A stretch of DNA of 47,180 bases from Siphonobacter sp. SORGH_AS_0500 (lineage in GTDB: Bacteria; Bacteroidota; Bacteroidia; Cytophagales; Spirosomataceae), in NCBI RefSeq assembly GCF_002838835.1, contig NZ_NHPP01000027.1, forward strand, positions 1 through 47,180. Reading direction: 5' to 3'. Of this stretch, positions 10,594 through 20,748 are shown in pieces. A program made the position numbers and the translations under genes. The notes below the pieces were generated by a model. It saw nothing but the letters and a program-made list of their open reading frames with translations, ran no database searches and was not told the origin of the DNA. Position 1 is the stretch's first letter. Each line of letters opens with the position of its first letter.

Positions 10594-11685
10594 CTAGATG
10601 GTAACGCTTTTGCCCGAACGTACCGATTTATAAATGGCTTCGACCACTCTGATATCCCGTAACCCCTCTTCGCCCGGGGCCATGAGGTCCGTTTGATTCA
10701 TGAGGGCCAGGCAATCTTCATCCAGTTGTTTGGCCTGCTGATTTTTAATGGGAAAGTTGATAATCGTCCCGTCAGACATACTTCCTTTATTACCCAGATA
10801 GCCCGACTGCGGTTCGAGTTTCAGCCAGCCCTTCTCATAGTTAACCTGCAAATAGTTCATATTGATGCCAAAGCTCGTCTGGCAGGCAGCCCGTGCCCCA
10901 CTGGGGAAATCCAGCATGAACATCATGGTTTCTTCGACTTCTTTGTAGATGTCAGGCCGCGTGGTAGAAGCCTGGGCGATCACACTGATGGGCTCTTCGC
11001 CCGTAGCCAGTCTGGCTCCCTGCAAGGCATATACTCCCATATCCCCCATCACACCACCCCCAAGGGCTTTCTTCTGCTTCCAGTGGTCCGTCCGACCATC
11101 GAAATACCCGGCGGCACTGTTAATCATCTTTACTTTTCCGAATTTCTGTTCTTTGGCCACCTTCATCACCGCCTGAATATTCGGATCGTGCTGACAGCGA
11201 TATCCAATGGCCAGTTTCACCTTGTTGTTTTTACAGGCGGCAATCATGGCTTCACAATCTGCTACGGAAGGGGCCATAGGCTTTTCACAAAACACGTGTT
11301 TGCCCGCCTTTGCAGCCCGAACGACAAATTCCCGGTGCATGGATGGCGGAAGCACAACGTAGACTACGTCAATGTCAGGGTTATTAGCAATCTGATCAAA
11401 ATTCTGGTAGTTGTAAATGTTTTTGTCCGGGATCTTATACTTGGCTTTCCAGGCCTCTGCTTTGGCAGGCGTACCCGTTACAATTCCGGCCAGGTAGCAC
11501 TTTTCAGTCATTTGAAGAGCCGGTGCCAGCAAGTCCGTGCTGTAGTAACCCAGCCCAACCAGGGCAATGCCTAGCTTGTCTTTCTTCGGTGCTGTGGCGG
11601 CTATTAACGCGTTTCCGGAAAATAAAGTGGCGGCACCCGCCAGTGATAAGGTCGTTAAAAACTCCCGTCTTTCGATTTGAGTCAT
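10594..11685 (-). CDS. Gfo/Idh/MocA-family NAD(P)-dependent oxidoreductase, exported
   Basis: Sugar or sugar-alcohol oxidoreductase of the glucose-fructose oxidoreductase type. The 363-residue protein begins with a twin-arginine-like leader (ERREFLTTLSLAGAATLFSG), suggesting folded export with bound cofactor. The Rossmann start is LGIALVGLGYYSTDLLAPAL, then DVVYVVLPPSMHREFVVRAAKAGKHVFCEKPMA with the EKP motif Lys, and the C-terminal domain carries GGGVMGDMGVYALQGARLATG. It stands alone on the minus strand, 231 bases downstream of the SusD stop and beyond a strong hairpin, so it is probably transcribed separately. Substrate cannot be read from the sequence; proximity to xylan genes makes a role in processing released sugars plausible but unproven. 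Confidence 0.88.
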   Translation of the reverse strand: MTQIERREFLTTLSLAGAATLFSGNALIAATAPKKDKLGIALVGLGYYSTDLLAPALQMTEKCYLAGIVTGTPAKAEAWKAKYKIPDKNIYNYQNFDQIANNPDIDVVYVVLPPSMHREFVVRAAKAGKHVFCEKPMAPSVADCEAMIAACKNNKVKLAIGYRCQHDPNIQAVMKVAKEQKFGKVKMINSAAGYFDGRTDHWKQKKALGGGVMGDMGVYALQGARLATGEEPISVIAQASTTRPDIYKEVEETMMFMLDFPSGARAACQTSFGINMNYLQVNYEKGWLKLEPQSGYLGNKGSMSDGTIINFPIKNQQAKQLDEDCLALMNQTDLMAPGEEGLRDIRVVEAIYKSVRSGKSVTI

Positions 11686-11827
11686 ATTTTAAGTGATTTT
11701 GATTCAGAGCTTTTCACTTTCCCCTGCACTTCCTCTGCTCTGCTTTTTCGGTTTAGATTTCTACGAAAGTTACCCATTCCATCTGAAATGTACCTCTGCC
11801 CGCTGAACCAGAGCGATGCTAACAAAT

Positions 11828-11856
11828 GAAGAAAGAGGGAGCACCCCTCTTTCTTC
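11828..11856 (-). terminator. Terminator of the SusC-SusD operon
   Basis: A perfect 12-bp hairpin (GAAGAAAGAGGG, 5-base loop, CCCTCTTTCTTC) lies 60 bases past the SusD stop. Read on the minus strand it is followed by the T-rich ATTTGTT, fitting a rho-independent terminator. Confidence 0.65.
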
Positions 11857-11916
11857 ACATCAAGTACACCGTATTAGCTTCCTTTCCTGGCATTTAATCC
11901 AGAAAAGAACCAGCGT

Positions 11917-13872
11917 TTATAAATAGCCTGGATTCTGATAAGTGGCTTTTTCATCAGCCGACATGTCCATGTTATCAAGCTGCCCCTGAGGAATAGGTCT
12001 GAGGTAGTGATAATTTTCGATCTTTCTATTGAATGTAGAGGGCGTATGATTTCCTACCCCTGGCCCACAAATCGTATAAGTCGAGGCAAGTTCTTTCCAT
12101 TTCTGCGTACGAACCAGATCATACCAGCGGTAGCCTTCCCCGTAGTATTCACGCGAACGCTCAGCCAGAATGTAGTTAACATCAATCGTAGCGGGAGTCG
12201 CCGCAATCATGGCGGCACTATTGTCCTGTACTTTGGACACATTCCCCTGATTATACCAACGCCATTTACCTGCTCGTGCCCGGATCACATTGATGAGATC
12301 CCTTGCCGTTTGTCCTGCCTGTGTCGTCGCTCCTTTTACTGCTGCTTCTGCCGCAATGAAATAAAGTTCTGAGAATTTAGCGATGTTAAAGGGACGGGTA
12401 CTTGCCGCATTGGGCTGACCTAATCCGTTACCATTATCCGTGCGATAAACACCTAACTTCCAGAGGCCTGGATAGACCAACCGACTGATGCCACTGGGTC
12501 CTACTACGTAGTCGGCCCGACCTGGCAGTACGCCCAGGCCCATTCCACTCTTGTATACTGAATTAGAATAGTCGATGGCTGTCGATGGCTCCTGATCCAG
12601 GAAGGTCATAATCGCATCTCCCGGACGAACCTGTAGGTTGTTTGCATTATATAAGAATTCGTTGGTAACTCCAGCCTTGTTCCAGTTACCCCGGTAAGCC
12701 GTAGTAAACGTACCGTCGTAGCGGGAATCGTTGGTTTTATCGGCAAACGTTTTGTTAAAAACCTCGTGAGGAGGAGCCATGCGTACCCAGGGGCGTCCTA
12801 AAGACTGAGCCGCTTCCCGTTGCACGGAATTAACCGTGCTGGGGGCACTCCAATTGGTCTTTGAGCTCGTAATGCTGGTATAATTCCAGGTTAACATCCA
12901 CACGGCAAAGTTATCCGCATCACCACCACCGGCATACGTCAGGCTTGAACCATTAAACAGCTCACTGCTTTCGGTATGATCCGCATAGAGCAACAATTCA
13001 CTGTTCCGATCGTTCGAACCCAGGTTTACGTCATAATAGGTACTCTGTAATCGGAAAGGACCAGGATTATTGATGGCCTGTGTCGCTACATCATACGCCT
13101 TCTGGAAGTACCACTGAGCATCGTGTCCGTCTGGGTCAGTCCGATTCGTGGCTGGGTACGTAGGAATATTATTTGGATTTTGCAGCCACCAGCCGTAGGT
13201 TAAATAAGCTTTGGATAGGTAAAGACTAGCCAGCGTCTTGGTTACTCCTCCGATCACTCGTCCACTCGCAGGCAGGTCATTTACTGCCTTCACCAGATCA
13301 GGAAAAATAACTTTAGTGTATACTTCAGGAACCGTGTTGCGTTTCGACGTTCGGAGCGTAGAAATGTTGAAAGCTAACTCACCCGAGCCCAGATCCAGAG
13401 GCACGCCTCCGAAGGTCTGAACCAGCATGAAGTAATCAAAGGCCCGAAAGAACCGTGCTTCGGCAATTAACGCTTGCGAAATCCCAACCGCAGTGGCATT
13501 TTCAATCACCCCATTGGCGGTATTGATATTCGGGAAGGCATTGTACCACAGGTTACTGGCATCACTCGCCAGAGGCGTAATGAGTTGATCCGTAGACAAA
13601 TCATGCGATTGAAAGTTGCTTCCGCCCCCACTGGCACCCCAGGTTGCCTCGTCGGTTCCGGTCATGCAGGAATTATAGAAATAGGCATTTCCGAAAATCC
13701 AACGCAGGTGAGCATACATCCCCGTTAATCCACCGTATACTCCTTTTTCGGTTTTGAAATATTCAGGGGTGTAAATGGCTCGTGGCTTCTCGTCTAAAAT
13801 TTTGGTACAACTCGTAAACAATAGCGTCAATACGGCTGCTGCTTTGAGATTTTTTATGTGTAAACGTTTCAT
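11917..13872 (-). CDS. SusD/RagB-family glycan-binding outer-membrane lipoprotein
   Basis: Surface lipoprotein that captures oligosaccharides and closes as a lid over its SusC partner. The signal peptide ends in the lipobox LLFTSC with lipidated Cys22. It is followed by KILDEKPRAIYTPEYFKTEKGVYGGLTGMY, the typical SusD N-terminus. A TPR-like core (LIAEARFFRAFDYFMLVQTFGGVPLD) and the C-terminal block YILAERSREYYGEGYRWYDLVRT followed by YHYLRPIPQGQLDNM are also family hallmarks. The length of 651 residues is at the long end for the family. It begins 10 bases after the SusC stop. No further surface glycan-binding proteins (SusE/F type) follow; the terminator at 11828-11856 closes the unit. Confidence 0.95.
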   Translation of the reverse strand: MKRLHIKNLKAAAVLTLLFTSCTKILDEKPRAIYTPEYFKTEKGVYGGLTGMYAHLRWIFGNAYFYNSCMTGTDEATWGASGGGSNFQSHDLSTDQLITPLASDASNLWYNAFPNINTANGVIENATAVGISQALIAEARFFRAFDYFMLVQTFGGVPLDLGSGELAFNISTLRTSKRNTVPEVYTKVIFPDLVKAVNDLPASGRVIGGVTKTLASLYLSKAYLTYGWWLQNPNNIPTYPATNRTDPDGHDAQWYFQKAYDVATQAINNPGPFRLQSTYYDVNLGSNDRNSELLLYADHTESSELFNGSSLTYAGGGDADNFAVWMLTWNYTSITSSKTNWSAPSTVNSVQREAAQSLGRPWVRMAPPHEVFNKTFADKTNDSRYDGTFTTAYRGNWNKAGVTNEFLYNANNLQVRPGDAIMTFLDQEPSTAIDYSNSVYKSGMGLGVLPGRADYVVGPSGISRLVYPGLWKLGVYRTDNGNGLGQPNAASTRPFNIAKFSELYFIAAEAAVKGATTQAGQTARDLINVIRARAGKWRWYNQGNVSKVQDNSAAMIAATPATIDVNYILAERSREYYGEGYRWYDLVRTQKWKELASTYTICGPGVGNHTPSTFNRKIENYHYLRPIPQGQLDNMDMSADEKATYQNPGYL

Positions 13873-13882
13873 AGTAATGCTT

Positions 13883-16800
13883 TTAGAAAGTCAGATTGAC
13901 ACCTACGATATAGTTTCTGGTCGAAGGCGTGTTCGTGCCAATGGTCAGGATGCGTCTGAGTGCAGAGGATAAAGGCACCGCCGCGTTTTCGTTACCATAC
14001 GAGTTGGTTTCTGGATCCATTCCTGACTCGCGGTGATAGGGCGAGAACATCACGAATGGGTTCTGAGCGGTGAAGTACACGCGGAGGGTATTCATCCCTA
14101 GTCTTCCCAACACCTTGCTGTCTACGTTGTAGCCGAGCGTCATGGTACGGATTTTCAGGAAAGAAGCATCGAAATAGCCCAGTGTACTGCCATATTTCGG
14201 GTTGTCACCACCAATACCACCGGGTGCGGGGTATTTCGCTCCGGTATTTTCTGGGGTCCAGTAATCCACTCTTACGTTGTTTCCAGCCCGGGCATTCAGG
14301 TTGTTCAGGTAACCCGAAGAACCATAAAGGGTGCTGTTAAGCAAGCCGCCGCTTTTGAAAACGCCTACGATGTTCAGATCAAATCCTTTGTAAGCAACCC
14401 GGGTGTTCAGACCTCCCTGAAAATTCGGTTGCATGTTAAGAATCTGGCGATCAGAGGCATTGATGGCCCGCGTTGGAGCTCCATCCGAGTTATAATCGCC
14501 GGTGTATTTCACCCGAATCATCCCCGCATTACCACCGGGTTCGTAAATATTGCGGAATTGATCATTCTCCTGCCAGAGCCCTATTTTTCATAATCGTAGA
14601 TTACATTAATCGGATGGCCCACAAACCACCAGTTTCCTTCGTCACGCTGTTGACCGGAAGACAGAGATACCAGTTTGTTGCGGTTGGCATACACGTTGAA
14701 ACCTACGTCCCAGGTCCAGCCATTCGCGTTTTCCAGCACCGTTCCGTTCAAGTTAAACTCGACACCTTTGTTTTGCGTCTGACCAATGTTGGCTGTATAA
14801 CCGCCTACTCCAGAGGTGGGAGGCAAACCAACGCCGAGAAGTACATTCTTCGTTTGCTGTTCGTAAAGTTCGAACGTGCCTGACAGCCGGTTATTGAAGG
14901 CTTTGAAATCCAGACCAATATTGATCGTGTTGGAAAACTCCCATCCTAAACGAGGGTTTGGAGCATTAGACACGTAAAATCCGGTAGCGTAGTTCGAACT
15001 GCCAAAGTTGTAAGGCCGGGTTGACAAAAGTCCCAGGGTTTCGTAAGGGTTAACGGCCTGATTAGACGTTTGACCGTAGCCCACTCTCAGCTTTAACTGG
15101 TTGATTTGGGTAACGCCACTCATGAATTGTTCCTTGGAAATATTCCATCCGGCTGAAATCGCGGGATACGCATTCCATTGGTGTCCTTTGGCTAAGCGGG
15201 ATGAACCATCCGCCCGGAAAGTCACACTTAACATATACCGATCATCGAAAGAGTACATGACACGACCCATGTAGGACAACAATCCCCATTGGTTATAGCC
15301 CTGATTCGCTGGGTTTACGGTAATGATTCCATCGGCCCGGCCCAGGTTATAGAACTGAAAGGCATCGGATGGAATATCCCGGGCCCCAATAGAAGACGAA
15401 TTGAAGGTATTCTGCTGAGCGGAGTATAACCCTACCGCGTTAATCTCATGTTTCCCAAACTTGCGGTCGTAGCTAAGCAAGTTTTCGATGGCCCAGTTGA
15501 GGGTATGAGAATTACCAATCCCCGCCGTAGATACGTTCAGGGGGTTACCACTGAAAACGCCCTCACCGGTGTAGTTTCCGCTGGTACTCTGCCGGTAGTT
15601 CAACCCTAAGTTAGCCCGGTACTTCAATCCCGTAACACCAGGAATCTGTATTTCGGTGAACAGGGTGTTGTAAGATCCATAAGCCCGCGTCTGATCAATG
15701 TATTTATCTCCCAGTGCATTAAACCGCTCCAGCGAAGGCACCCATTGAGGACCAGACGTTTGCTCCTGAATGATGGTCTTCATTGAACCATCGGCATTGT
15801 AAGGATTGGCAATGGGAGATCTTCCCAGGGCCATTCCTACGGCAGGCACACTGTTTCCGTTACTCACCGTAAAGTTGGAGTTGGTCGAAAAACCTACCCG
15901 GAAATGCTTGTTAATGTCCTGCGTAATAGAAGCCTGAAGCGAATAACGCGAGAAATCCTGAAGAGGCACCACGGCGTTTTCTCTGTAATAACCCAAGCCA
16001 AAGGAATAGTTTCCATTTTCAGAGCCACCCGATACGTTAATATCATGACTGCTCATCAGGCCGGTTCTATAGATTTTATCCTGCCAGTCGGTATTTACAT
16101 CGTTGGATTCGTCAATTGTATTTTGGAATTTTTGCAAACTTGCAGCCCGCAGAGCGGCAAATTCAGGCCCGTTCATCATCGGATACTTGGCAAAAACGGT
16201 CTTGGGGCCGTGAAAACCATTGTACGAAAACGTAGCTTTCTGTCCTCTTTTACCCGTATTTGTGGTAATCAGAATGACACCGTTTGCACCCCGGGAACCA
16301 TAAATCGCCGTCGCCGAAGCATCCTTCAGGATGTCAATGCTCTTGATATTGTTCGAGTTAATATCCGTGATGGACCCTGAGAAAGGAATCCCGTCCAGCA
16401 CGATCAGCGGAGCATTATCTGCTCGGAGAGAACGCTGGCCACGAATCAGAATATCCATGGCAGCTCCGGGCTTAGTGGAAGTCTGTGAAATCTCCACCCC
16501 CACAATCCGGCCCTGTAAGGCCTGAGATATGTTCGCCGAAGGAATTTCCCGCATCACATTCCCGGTCACGGAAACAACCGACCCCGTCACGGCTTCCTGA
16601 CGCTGAGTACCGTAACCTACTACGACTACTTCGTTGAGGACTTTATCATCGTTGGAAAGCACTACATTCAAAACGGTCTGTGATCCTATCGCCACCTCTT
16701 TGGGAGCATACCCTACCAATGAAAAGATCAGCGTCGCGTCGCCTGGGCGGATGGTCAGTTTAAAATTACCATCCTGATCGGCGGTGGTTCCACGGGTGGT

Positions 16801-17043
16801 TCCCTTAATCAGCACGTTTACGCCCGGAAGTCCTTCACCATTTTCCCCGGTAACTTTCCCTCTGATTTCAGTATCTACCGCGACCTTCCCCCGCGGCCCT
16901 GCCTTCGTAACCTCACGGAGGCGAACAGGGCTGTTAGGTTCGGCCATACTGGCGTGAGTCAGCACAACCATCAATACTACTTGCAGCAGCGGAGATTTTA
17001 AATCCCTTCTGCGGACCTTCCGAATGGTAGAAAATCGATGCAT
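13883..17043 (-). CDS. SusC/RagA-family TonB-dependent outer-membrane transporter, one frameshift
   Basis: Imports oligosaccharides across the outer membrane using TonB energy. I start at the ATG at 17041-17043 (MHRFSTIRKVRRRD); a TTG 21 bases further upstream is less likely. The order is signal peptide, CarboxypepD_reg-like domain (IRGKVTGENGEGLPGVNVLIKGT), TonB-box region (LNEVVVVGYGTQRQEAVTGSV), plug (LQGRIVGVEISQTS, DAPLIVLDG-type NAPLIVLDGIPF, ILKDASATAIYGSRGANGVILITT) and a long beta-barrel ending in NYIVGVNLTF. There is no STN domain, so sigma/anti-sigma control is not indicated. The frame breaks in a five-T run at 14584-14588; one more base restores YDYEKIGLWQENDQF and a full length of about 1050 residues. 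Confidence 0.94.
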
Positions 17044-17125
17044 ACTTTTTTTATGATTTAACAATTCACTTGAGATTTAAAGGCAAAATCTTCCTGACCA
17101 TTCCTGCCTGGGAATGGAACCGTAC

Positions 17126-17146
17126 GATCAACCATGCGGGTTGATC
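17126..17146. promoter_or_regulatory. Inverted repeat in the SusC leader
   Basis: GATCAACC-ATGCG-GGTTGATC is a perfect 8-bp inverted repeat, 83-103 bases upstream of the SusC ATG and downstream of the likely promoter box at 17455-17462. It could form an RNA hairpin in the leader or act as a protein site. Confidence 0.35.
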
Positions 17147-17454
17147 AATCAGTCAAAGGGGTTAAATGGCTACGTTGCCACTAGCGATCTGGACTCGCAT
17201 TACTTCGATCAAAACTGTTTTGAGTGTATGGATTATCAGTACAAAATCTACTAACTTTACTGAATATACGTAACCTTAACTTACATTCCTGTTCCCAATG
17301 ATTTACGAGTGGAACCTCGGCTTACGTTACAATGGATTTAAAGCGTTCGGAACGGATATATTTAAAAATACGATCTTTTTCGCTCTGCTTTATTCCCTTT
17401 AAATGAGTAGAAAAAGCATAATTTTTTTGATAATATTTTTAACTAATCATTGAA

Positions 17455-17462
17455 CAAATGTA
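17455..17462 (-). promoter_or_regulatory. Putative -7 box of the SusC-SusD operon
   Basis: Minus-strand TACATTTG fits TAnnTTTG and would give a leader of about 400 bases before the SusC start. No clear -33 TTTG is seen upstream, so activation by a regulator may be needed. Confidence 0.35.
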
Positions 17463-17656
17463 CTTCTAACACGAAGAATGAAGAGAGAAGATTTGTATAA
17501 ATAAATGCTACAAATGTTCAAAAGAGCTCTTTTTATAAAAACTGACCTATAAAATTAGAACGGAACCCGGATATCCGACCCAGAATCGACAGTTTCTTAG
17601 GGGATACCCAGCCTTTTTTGACAAATACTTAACAAGATTTTAAAACAGGATTACCA

Positions 17657-17679
17657 AGGCGATGCCAATCCCATCGCCT
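17657..17679 (-). terminator. Hairpin downstream of the AraC-family gene
   Basis: AGGCGATG-N7-CATCGCCT lies 19 bases past the stop of the AraC-family regulator. A T-rich stretch follows a few bases later on the minus strand, but there is no immediate T tract, so terminator function is tentative. Confidence 0.4.
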
Positions 17680-17697
17680 GCATTAACCTGACTTATT

Positions 17698-18570
17698 TCA
17701 GAAACGATTGGCCTGACTATACTGACTGGCACTCTGCCCCGTAATTTTTTTGAAGCTTCGTGAAAAGTAGGATAAACTTTCGAAGCCTGTCTCTTCGGCA
17801 ATTTCTGATAAGCTCAGGGAAGTCGTCAGCATTAAATATTGAGCCCTTTCGATTCTTCGCTGCATGAGGTATTCCAAGGGCCGCTGACCCGTCGCCTGTA
17901 AAAAAGTTTTAGAGAAGTAATGAGCACTTTGATTAACCTCCCCGGCGAGCAATTCCACCGTCATCGGTTCGGATAAATGCGTTTGAATATACAATACCGT
18001 TTTCTCGATTTTAGGCGATAGTCGGCCCCGTTGGGATGAAAGAAATTCTTCATCCGTTAAAAATCGGGATAGTAATTGTAGAATCAGTCCGTTCGTTTCT
18101 ACGTATGCCGCAAAGGAGATGTCATTATTCTGCTGCTGGAAACCCTTGAGTAAAGGTTGGTTCTGATACTCTCTGGGGTCATCGCTTCTTCTCAAGTCAC
18201 GTCCTGGATTTAATTGCAGCAGACGCTTAAAAAGTAAGAAATCTTCGGGTATCGATGGTATTTTCAGTACCCTTCGGCTATAGGTAAAAAGCGAAAGTCC
18301 GGTTGGGTTATCTTCTAAAAAGTGTACGTAATACTGGCTTAAAAAATCCCGGCACGAATGATCACACCTGGTAAAACTTGGAATCAGATACAAGTATCCC
18401 TTCTCCAGAAGCAGGGCCTGATCGGTGTCTCCCAGCGAACCTGACCCGTCGTCAATGAGGTAAATTCGATAAAAGGGGCTCATTACATCTTTGTAATTCC
18501 ACGATTTGTTCAACTGAACATAATCTGTATGCAATAATGAAAAAGTAGCTTTAAAGCCCGTATTGTGCAT
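17698..18570 (-). CDS. AraC-family transcriptional regulator
   Basis: 290-residue regulator with an N-terminal cupin-like sensing domain (about 1-170) and a C-terminal double HTH. The first HTH includes TVELLAGEVNQSAHYFSKTF, and the second LSLSEIAEETGFESLSYFSRSFKKITGQSASQY, which is the AraC signature. It is transcribed away from the GH29 fucosidase gene, sharing a 188-base promoter region. It most likely controls the fucosidase/mutarotase/FucP cluster, the SusC-SusD pair, or both. Ligand is unknown; L-fucose or another deoxysugar is inferred only from the neighbours. Confidence 0.9.
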   Translation of the reverse strand: MHNTGFKATFSLLHTDYVQLNKSWNYKDVMSPFYRIYLIDDGSGSLGDTDQALLLEKGYLYLIPSFTRCDHSCRDFLSQYYVHFLEDNPTGLSLFTYSRRVLKIPSIPEDFLLFKRLLQLNPGRDLRRSDDPREYQNQPLLKGFQQQNNDISFAAYVETNGLILQLLSRFLTDEEFLSSQRGRLSPKIEKTVLYIQTHLSEPMTVELLAGEVNQSAHYFSKTFLQATGQRPLEYLMQRRIERAQYLMLTTSLSLSEIAEETGFESLSYFSRSFKKITGQSASQYSQANRF

Positions 18571-18691
18571 AAATAGCTGTTATATTAGGTCTAGTTAAGT
18601 AAAAAATGTACGTAAGTAATTTTTCAAAATTATTCATAAAACCCGATTTGTTAAAATTAAAAGCCTTTTTGTACAATTTAAATATTTTATT

Positions 18692-18708
18692 ATACAATAC
18701 ATTTGTAT
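18692..18708 (+). promoter_or_regulatory. Promoter box with overlapping inverted repeat upstream of the fucosidase
   Basis: TACATTTG at 18698-18705 fits the -7 consensus and points to the GH29 gene 53 bases downstream. It is embedded in the inverted repeat ATACAA-N5-TTGTAT (18692-18708). A second palindrome, TTGTACAA, lies at 18669-18676. Such overlap suits control by the divergent AraC regulator, but the link is inferred. Confidence 0.45.
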
Positions 18709-18758
18709 CGTTGAAAGTCTCCATTGAACATGTTTTGCATTAGCCTCAGGATTTACTT

Positions 18759-20396
18759 ATGAATCGTAGAACTGCTCTTAAAAGTACGCTTGGTTTATTA
18801 CCCGCTTTAAGCCTCTCTAATATTGCACTAGGCTCTATAGCTGATCAGATCACCAGAAAAGGACCTTTCTTACCTACCTGGAAATCGCTCGAGCAGTTTC
18901 AGACGCCTAATTGGTTTAAAGATGCGAAATTTGGGATGTGGGCTCACTGGGGACCGCAGTGCCAGCCCGAAGCCGGCGACTGGTACGCCCGGGGCATGTA
19001 TCAGGAGGGTAGCCATCAGTATAACTACCACCTCAAAAAATATGGACATCCCTCCAAATTTGGGTTCAAAGATGTCATCCACGAATGGAAGGCGGAAAAC
19101 TGGGATCCAGAAGAGTTAGTAGCTTTGTATAAGCAGGCTGGAGCTCAATACTTTATGGCCATGGCGAATCACCACGATAACCTGGACCTGTATAACAGCA
19201 AACACCAGCCTTGGAATTCCACCAAGGTCGGTCCCAAAAAAGACATTATTGGTGGCTGGGAAAAAGCGGCCCGTCGGCAAGGCCTTCCGTTCGGCGTGAG
19301 TGTGCACGCGGCTCATGCCTGGAGCTGGATGGAAACGGCTCAGCGGAGTGACAAACAAGGGCCTTATAAGGGCGTTCCTTATGACGGCAATGTGACCAAA
19401 GCTGACGGAAAAGGCAAGTGGTGGCAAGGTATGGACCCACAGGAGTTATATGCCCAAAATCACCCCTTGAGCAAAAACAGCTGGGACGATGGTATGATTC
19501 ACAGTCAGTGGAACTGGGGCAACGGTGTAGCTAAACCAACCAAAGCGTACTGCGATAAGTTTTTAAAGCGTACCATTGATCTCATTGATCAGTACAATCC
19601 CCAATTCGTCTATTTCGATGATACAGCCCTACCACTGTGGCCCATCGATGACGCTGGGCTAAAAATTGCAGCTCACCTTTATAACAAAAATATAGATAAG
19701 GATGGGAACCAACAGGCAATTGTGTTTGGCAAAGTGCTCGACGAGCAGCAACGCAAATGCATGGTTTGGGACATCGAAAGAGGACAGAGCAATGCCATTG
19801 AACCCCTGCCCTGGCAAACCGATACCTGCATTGGGGACTGGCACTACAACCGGGCGGTGTACGATCGGAAAGGGTATAAATCGGCGAAAATGGTCATTCA
19901 AACCTTAGTTGATGTAGTCAGCAAGAATGGAAACCTGATGCTTAATATTCCGGTACGGGGCGATGGTAGCATTGATGAGCAGGAGCGGGCTGTAGTGGTC
20001 GAAATTGGTAACTGGATGAAAGTCAATAGCGAAGCCATCTATGGTACTCGCCCCTGGAAGGTGTTTGGCGAAGGACCAGCCCAGGAAGGAGCAGCCCCCC
20101 TTTCGGCTCAGGGTTTCAACGAAGGCAAAGGCAAAGCTTTTACTTCCCAGGATATTCGGTTTACGGCCAAAGGCGAAGCTTTGTACGCGACGCTCATGGG
20201 CTGGCCTGATGATAAAAAAGTGGTAGTCACCTCACTGGCATCTGGTAAGGGCTTACATACCTCCCCCATTCGCCGCGTTTCGTTGCTTGGAGGTAATGAT
20301 TCACTGTCTTTTGAGCAAACCAATCAGGGTCTTGTCGTTCAGCTACCCGAAAATAAACCAGCATTGTCCTATGCCAACGTGTTGAAAATTGTCTAG
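18759..20396 (+). CDS. GH29 alpha-L-fucosidase, exported
   Basis: Releases terminal alpha-L-fucose from glycans. The 545-residue protein starts with a leader containing paired arginines (MNRRTALKSTLGLLPALSLS), which resembles a Tat or Sec signal. The GH29 catalytic domain follows: WFKDAKFGMWAHWGPQCQPE, GAQYFMAMANHHDNLDLYNS, and FVYFDDTALPLWP with the likely nucleophile Asp287. The linking block VVSKNGNLMLNIPVRGDGSIDEQE precedes a C-terminal beta-sandwich. The mutarotase gene begins 8 bases after its stop. Family assignment is firm; linkage specificity cannot be told from sequence. Confidence 0.94.
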   Translation: MNRRTALKSTLGLLPALSLSNIALGSIADQITRKGPFLPTWKSLEQFQTPNWFKDAKFGMWAHWGPQCQPEAGDWYARGMYQEGSHQYNYHLKKYGHPSKFGFKDVIHEWKAENWDPEELVALYKQAGAQYFMAMANHHDNLDLYNSKHQPWNSTKVGPKKDIIGGWEKAARRQGLPFGVSVHAAHAWSWMETAQRSDKQGPYKGVPYDGNVTKADGKGKWWQGMDPQELYAQNHPLSKNSWDDGMIHSQWNWGNGVAKPTKAYCDKFLKRTIDLIDQYNPQFVYFDDTALPLWPIDDAGLKIAAHLYNKNIDKDGNQQAIVFGKVLDEQQRKCMVWDIERGQSNAIEPLPWQTDTCIGDWHYNRAVYDRKGYKSAKMVIQTLVDVVSKNGNLMLNIPVRGDGSIDEQERAVVVEIGNWMKVNSEAIYGTRPWKVFGEGPAQEGAAPLSAQGFNEGKGKAFTSQDIRFTAKGEALYATLMGWPDDKKVVVTSLASGKGLHTSPIRRVSLLGGNDSLSFEQTNQGLVVQLPENKPALSYANVLKIV

Positions 20397-20404
20397 ACCC
20401 GCGT

Positions 20405-20748
20405 ATGAAAAAGTTCTGCCTTGCTCTGGATTTGAAGGACGATCCCGAGCTCATCCGCCAGTATGAAATCTATCATAAATCCGAAAATGCCTGGCCTGAA
20501 GTCACCCAAAGCATGCTCGATAGTGGCGTGACCGCATGGAGATCTATCGCACCGGCAATCGGCTCTTCATGATTATGGAAACAAAGGATGATTTTGACTT
20601 TCGTGTGAAAGAGCAAATGGATCGTAATAATGCCAAAGTCATGGAATGGGAAGCCCTCATGTCACAATTTCAGCTTCCCCTGAGCTGGTCAGCTGAACAT
20701 GAAAAATGGGTGCGAATGGATCGTATCTTTACCTTAATCCCTGCTTAA
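20405..20748 (+). CDS. L-rhamnose mutarotase-family protein (COG3254), one frameshift
   Basis: Interconverts alpha and beta anomers of a 6-deoxyhexose. Next to a fucosidase and FucP, the substrate is probably L-fucose, although the fold family is named for L-rhamnose. It starts MKKFCLALDLKDDPELIRQYE and continues with ENAWPEV. After a break near 20533-20536 it resumes with MEIYRTGNRLFMIMETKDDFDF and KVMEWEALMSQFQ-PL, then EKWVRMDRIFTL, all family hallmarks. One missing base in GACCGCATGG accounts for the break and gives about 114 residues, slightly above the usual 104. Confidence 0.87.

Larger units (their letters stand above)
17044..17697. other. 654-base intergenic region upstream of SusC
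   Basis: No coding region is recognisable. It contains the leader inverted repeat (17126-17146), a minus-strand TACATTTG box (17455-17462) and a hairpin just past the AraC-gene stop (17657-17679). The large size and AT richness are typical of regulated SusC leaders. Confidence 0.5.

Noticed and set aside
10693..11574. 293-codon open frame on the plus strand
   Set aside because: It lies fully antisense to the Gfo/Idh/MocA oxidoreductase, whose conserved motifs are clear; the plus-strand product has no family features.
17044..17064. TTG start for SusC 21 bases upstream
   Set aside because: ATG at 17043 gives a better signal peptide.
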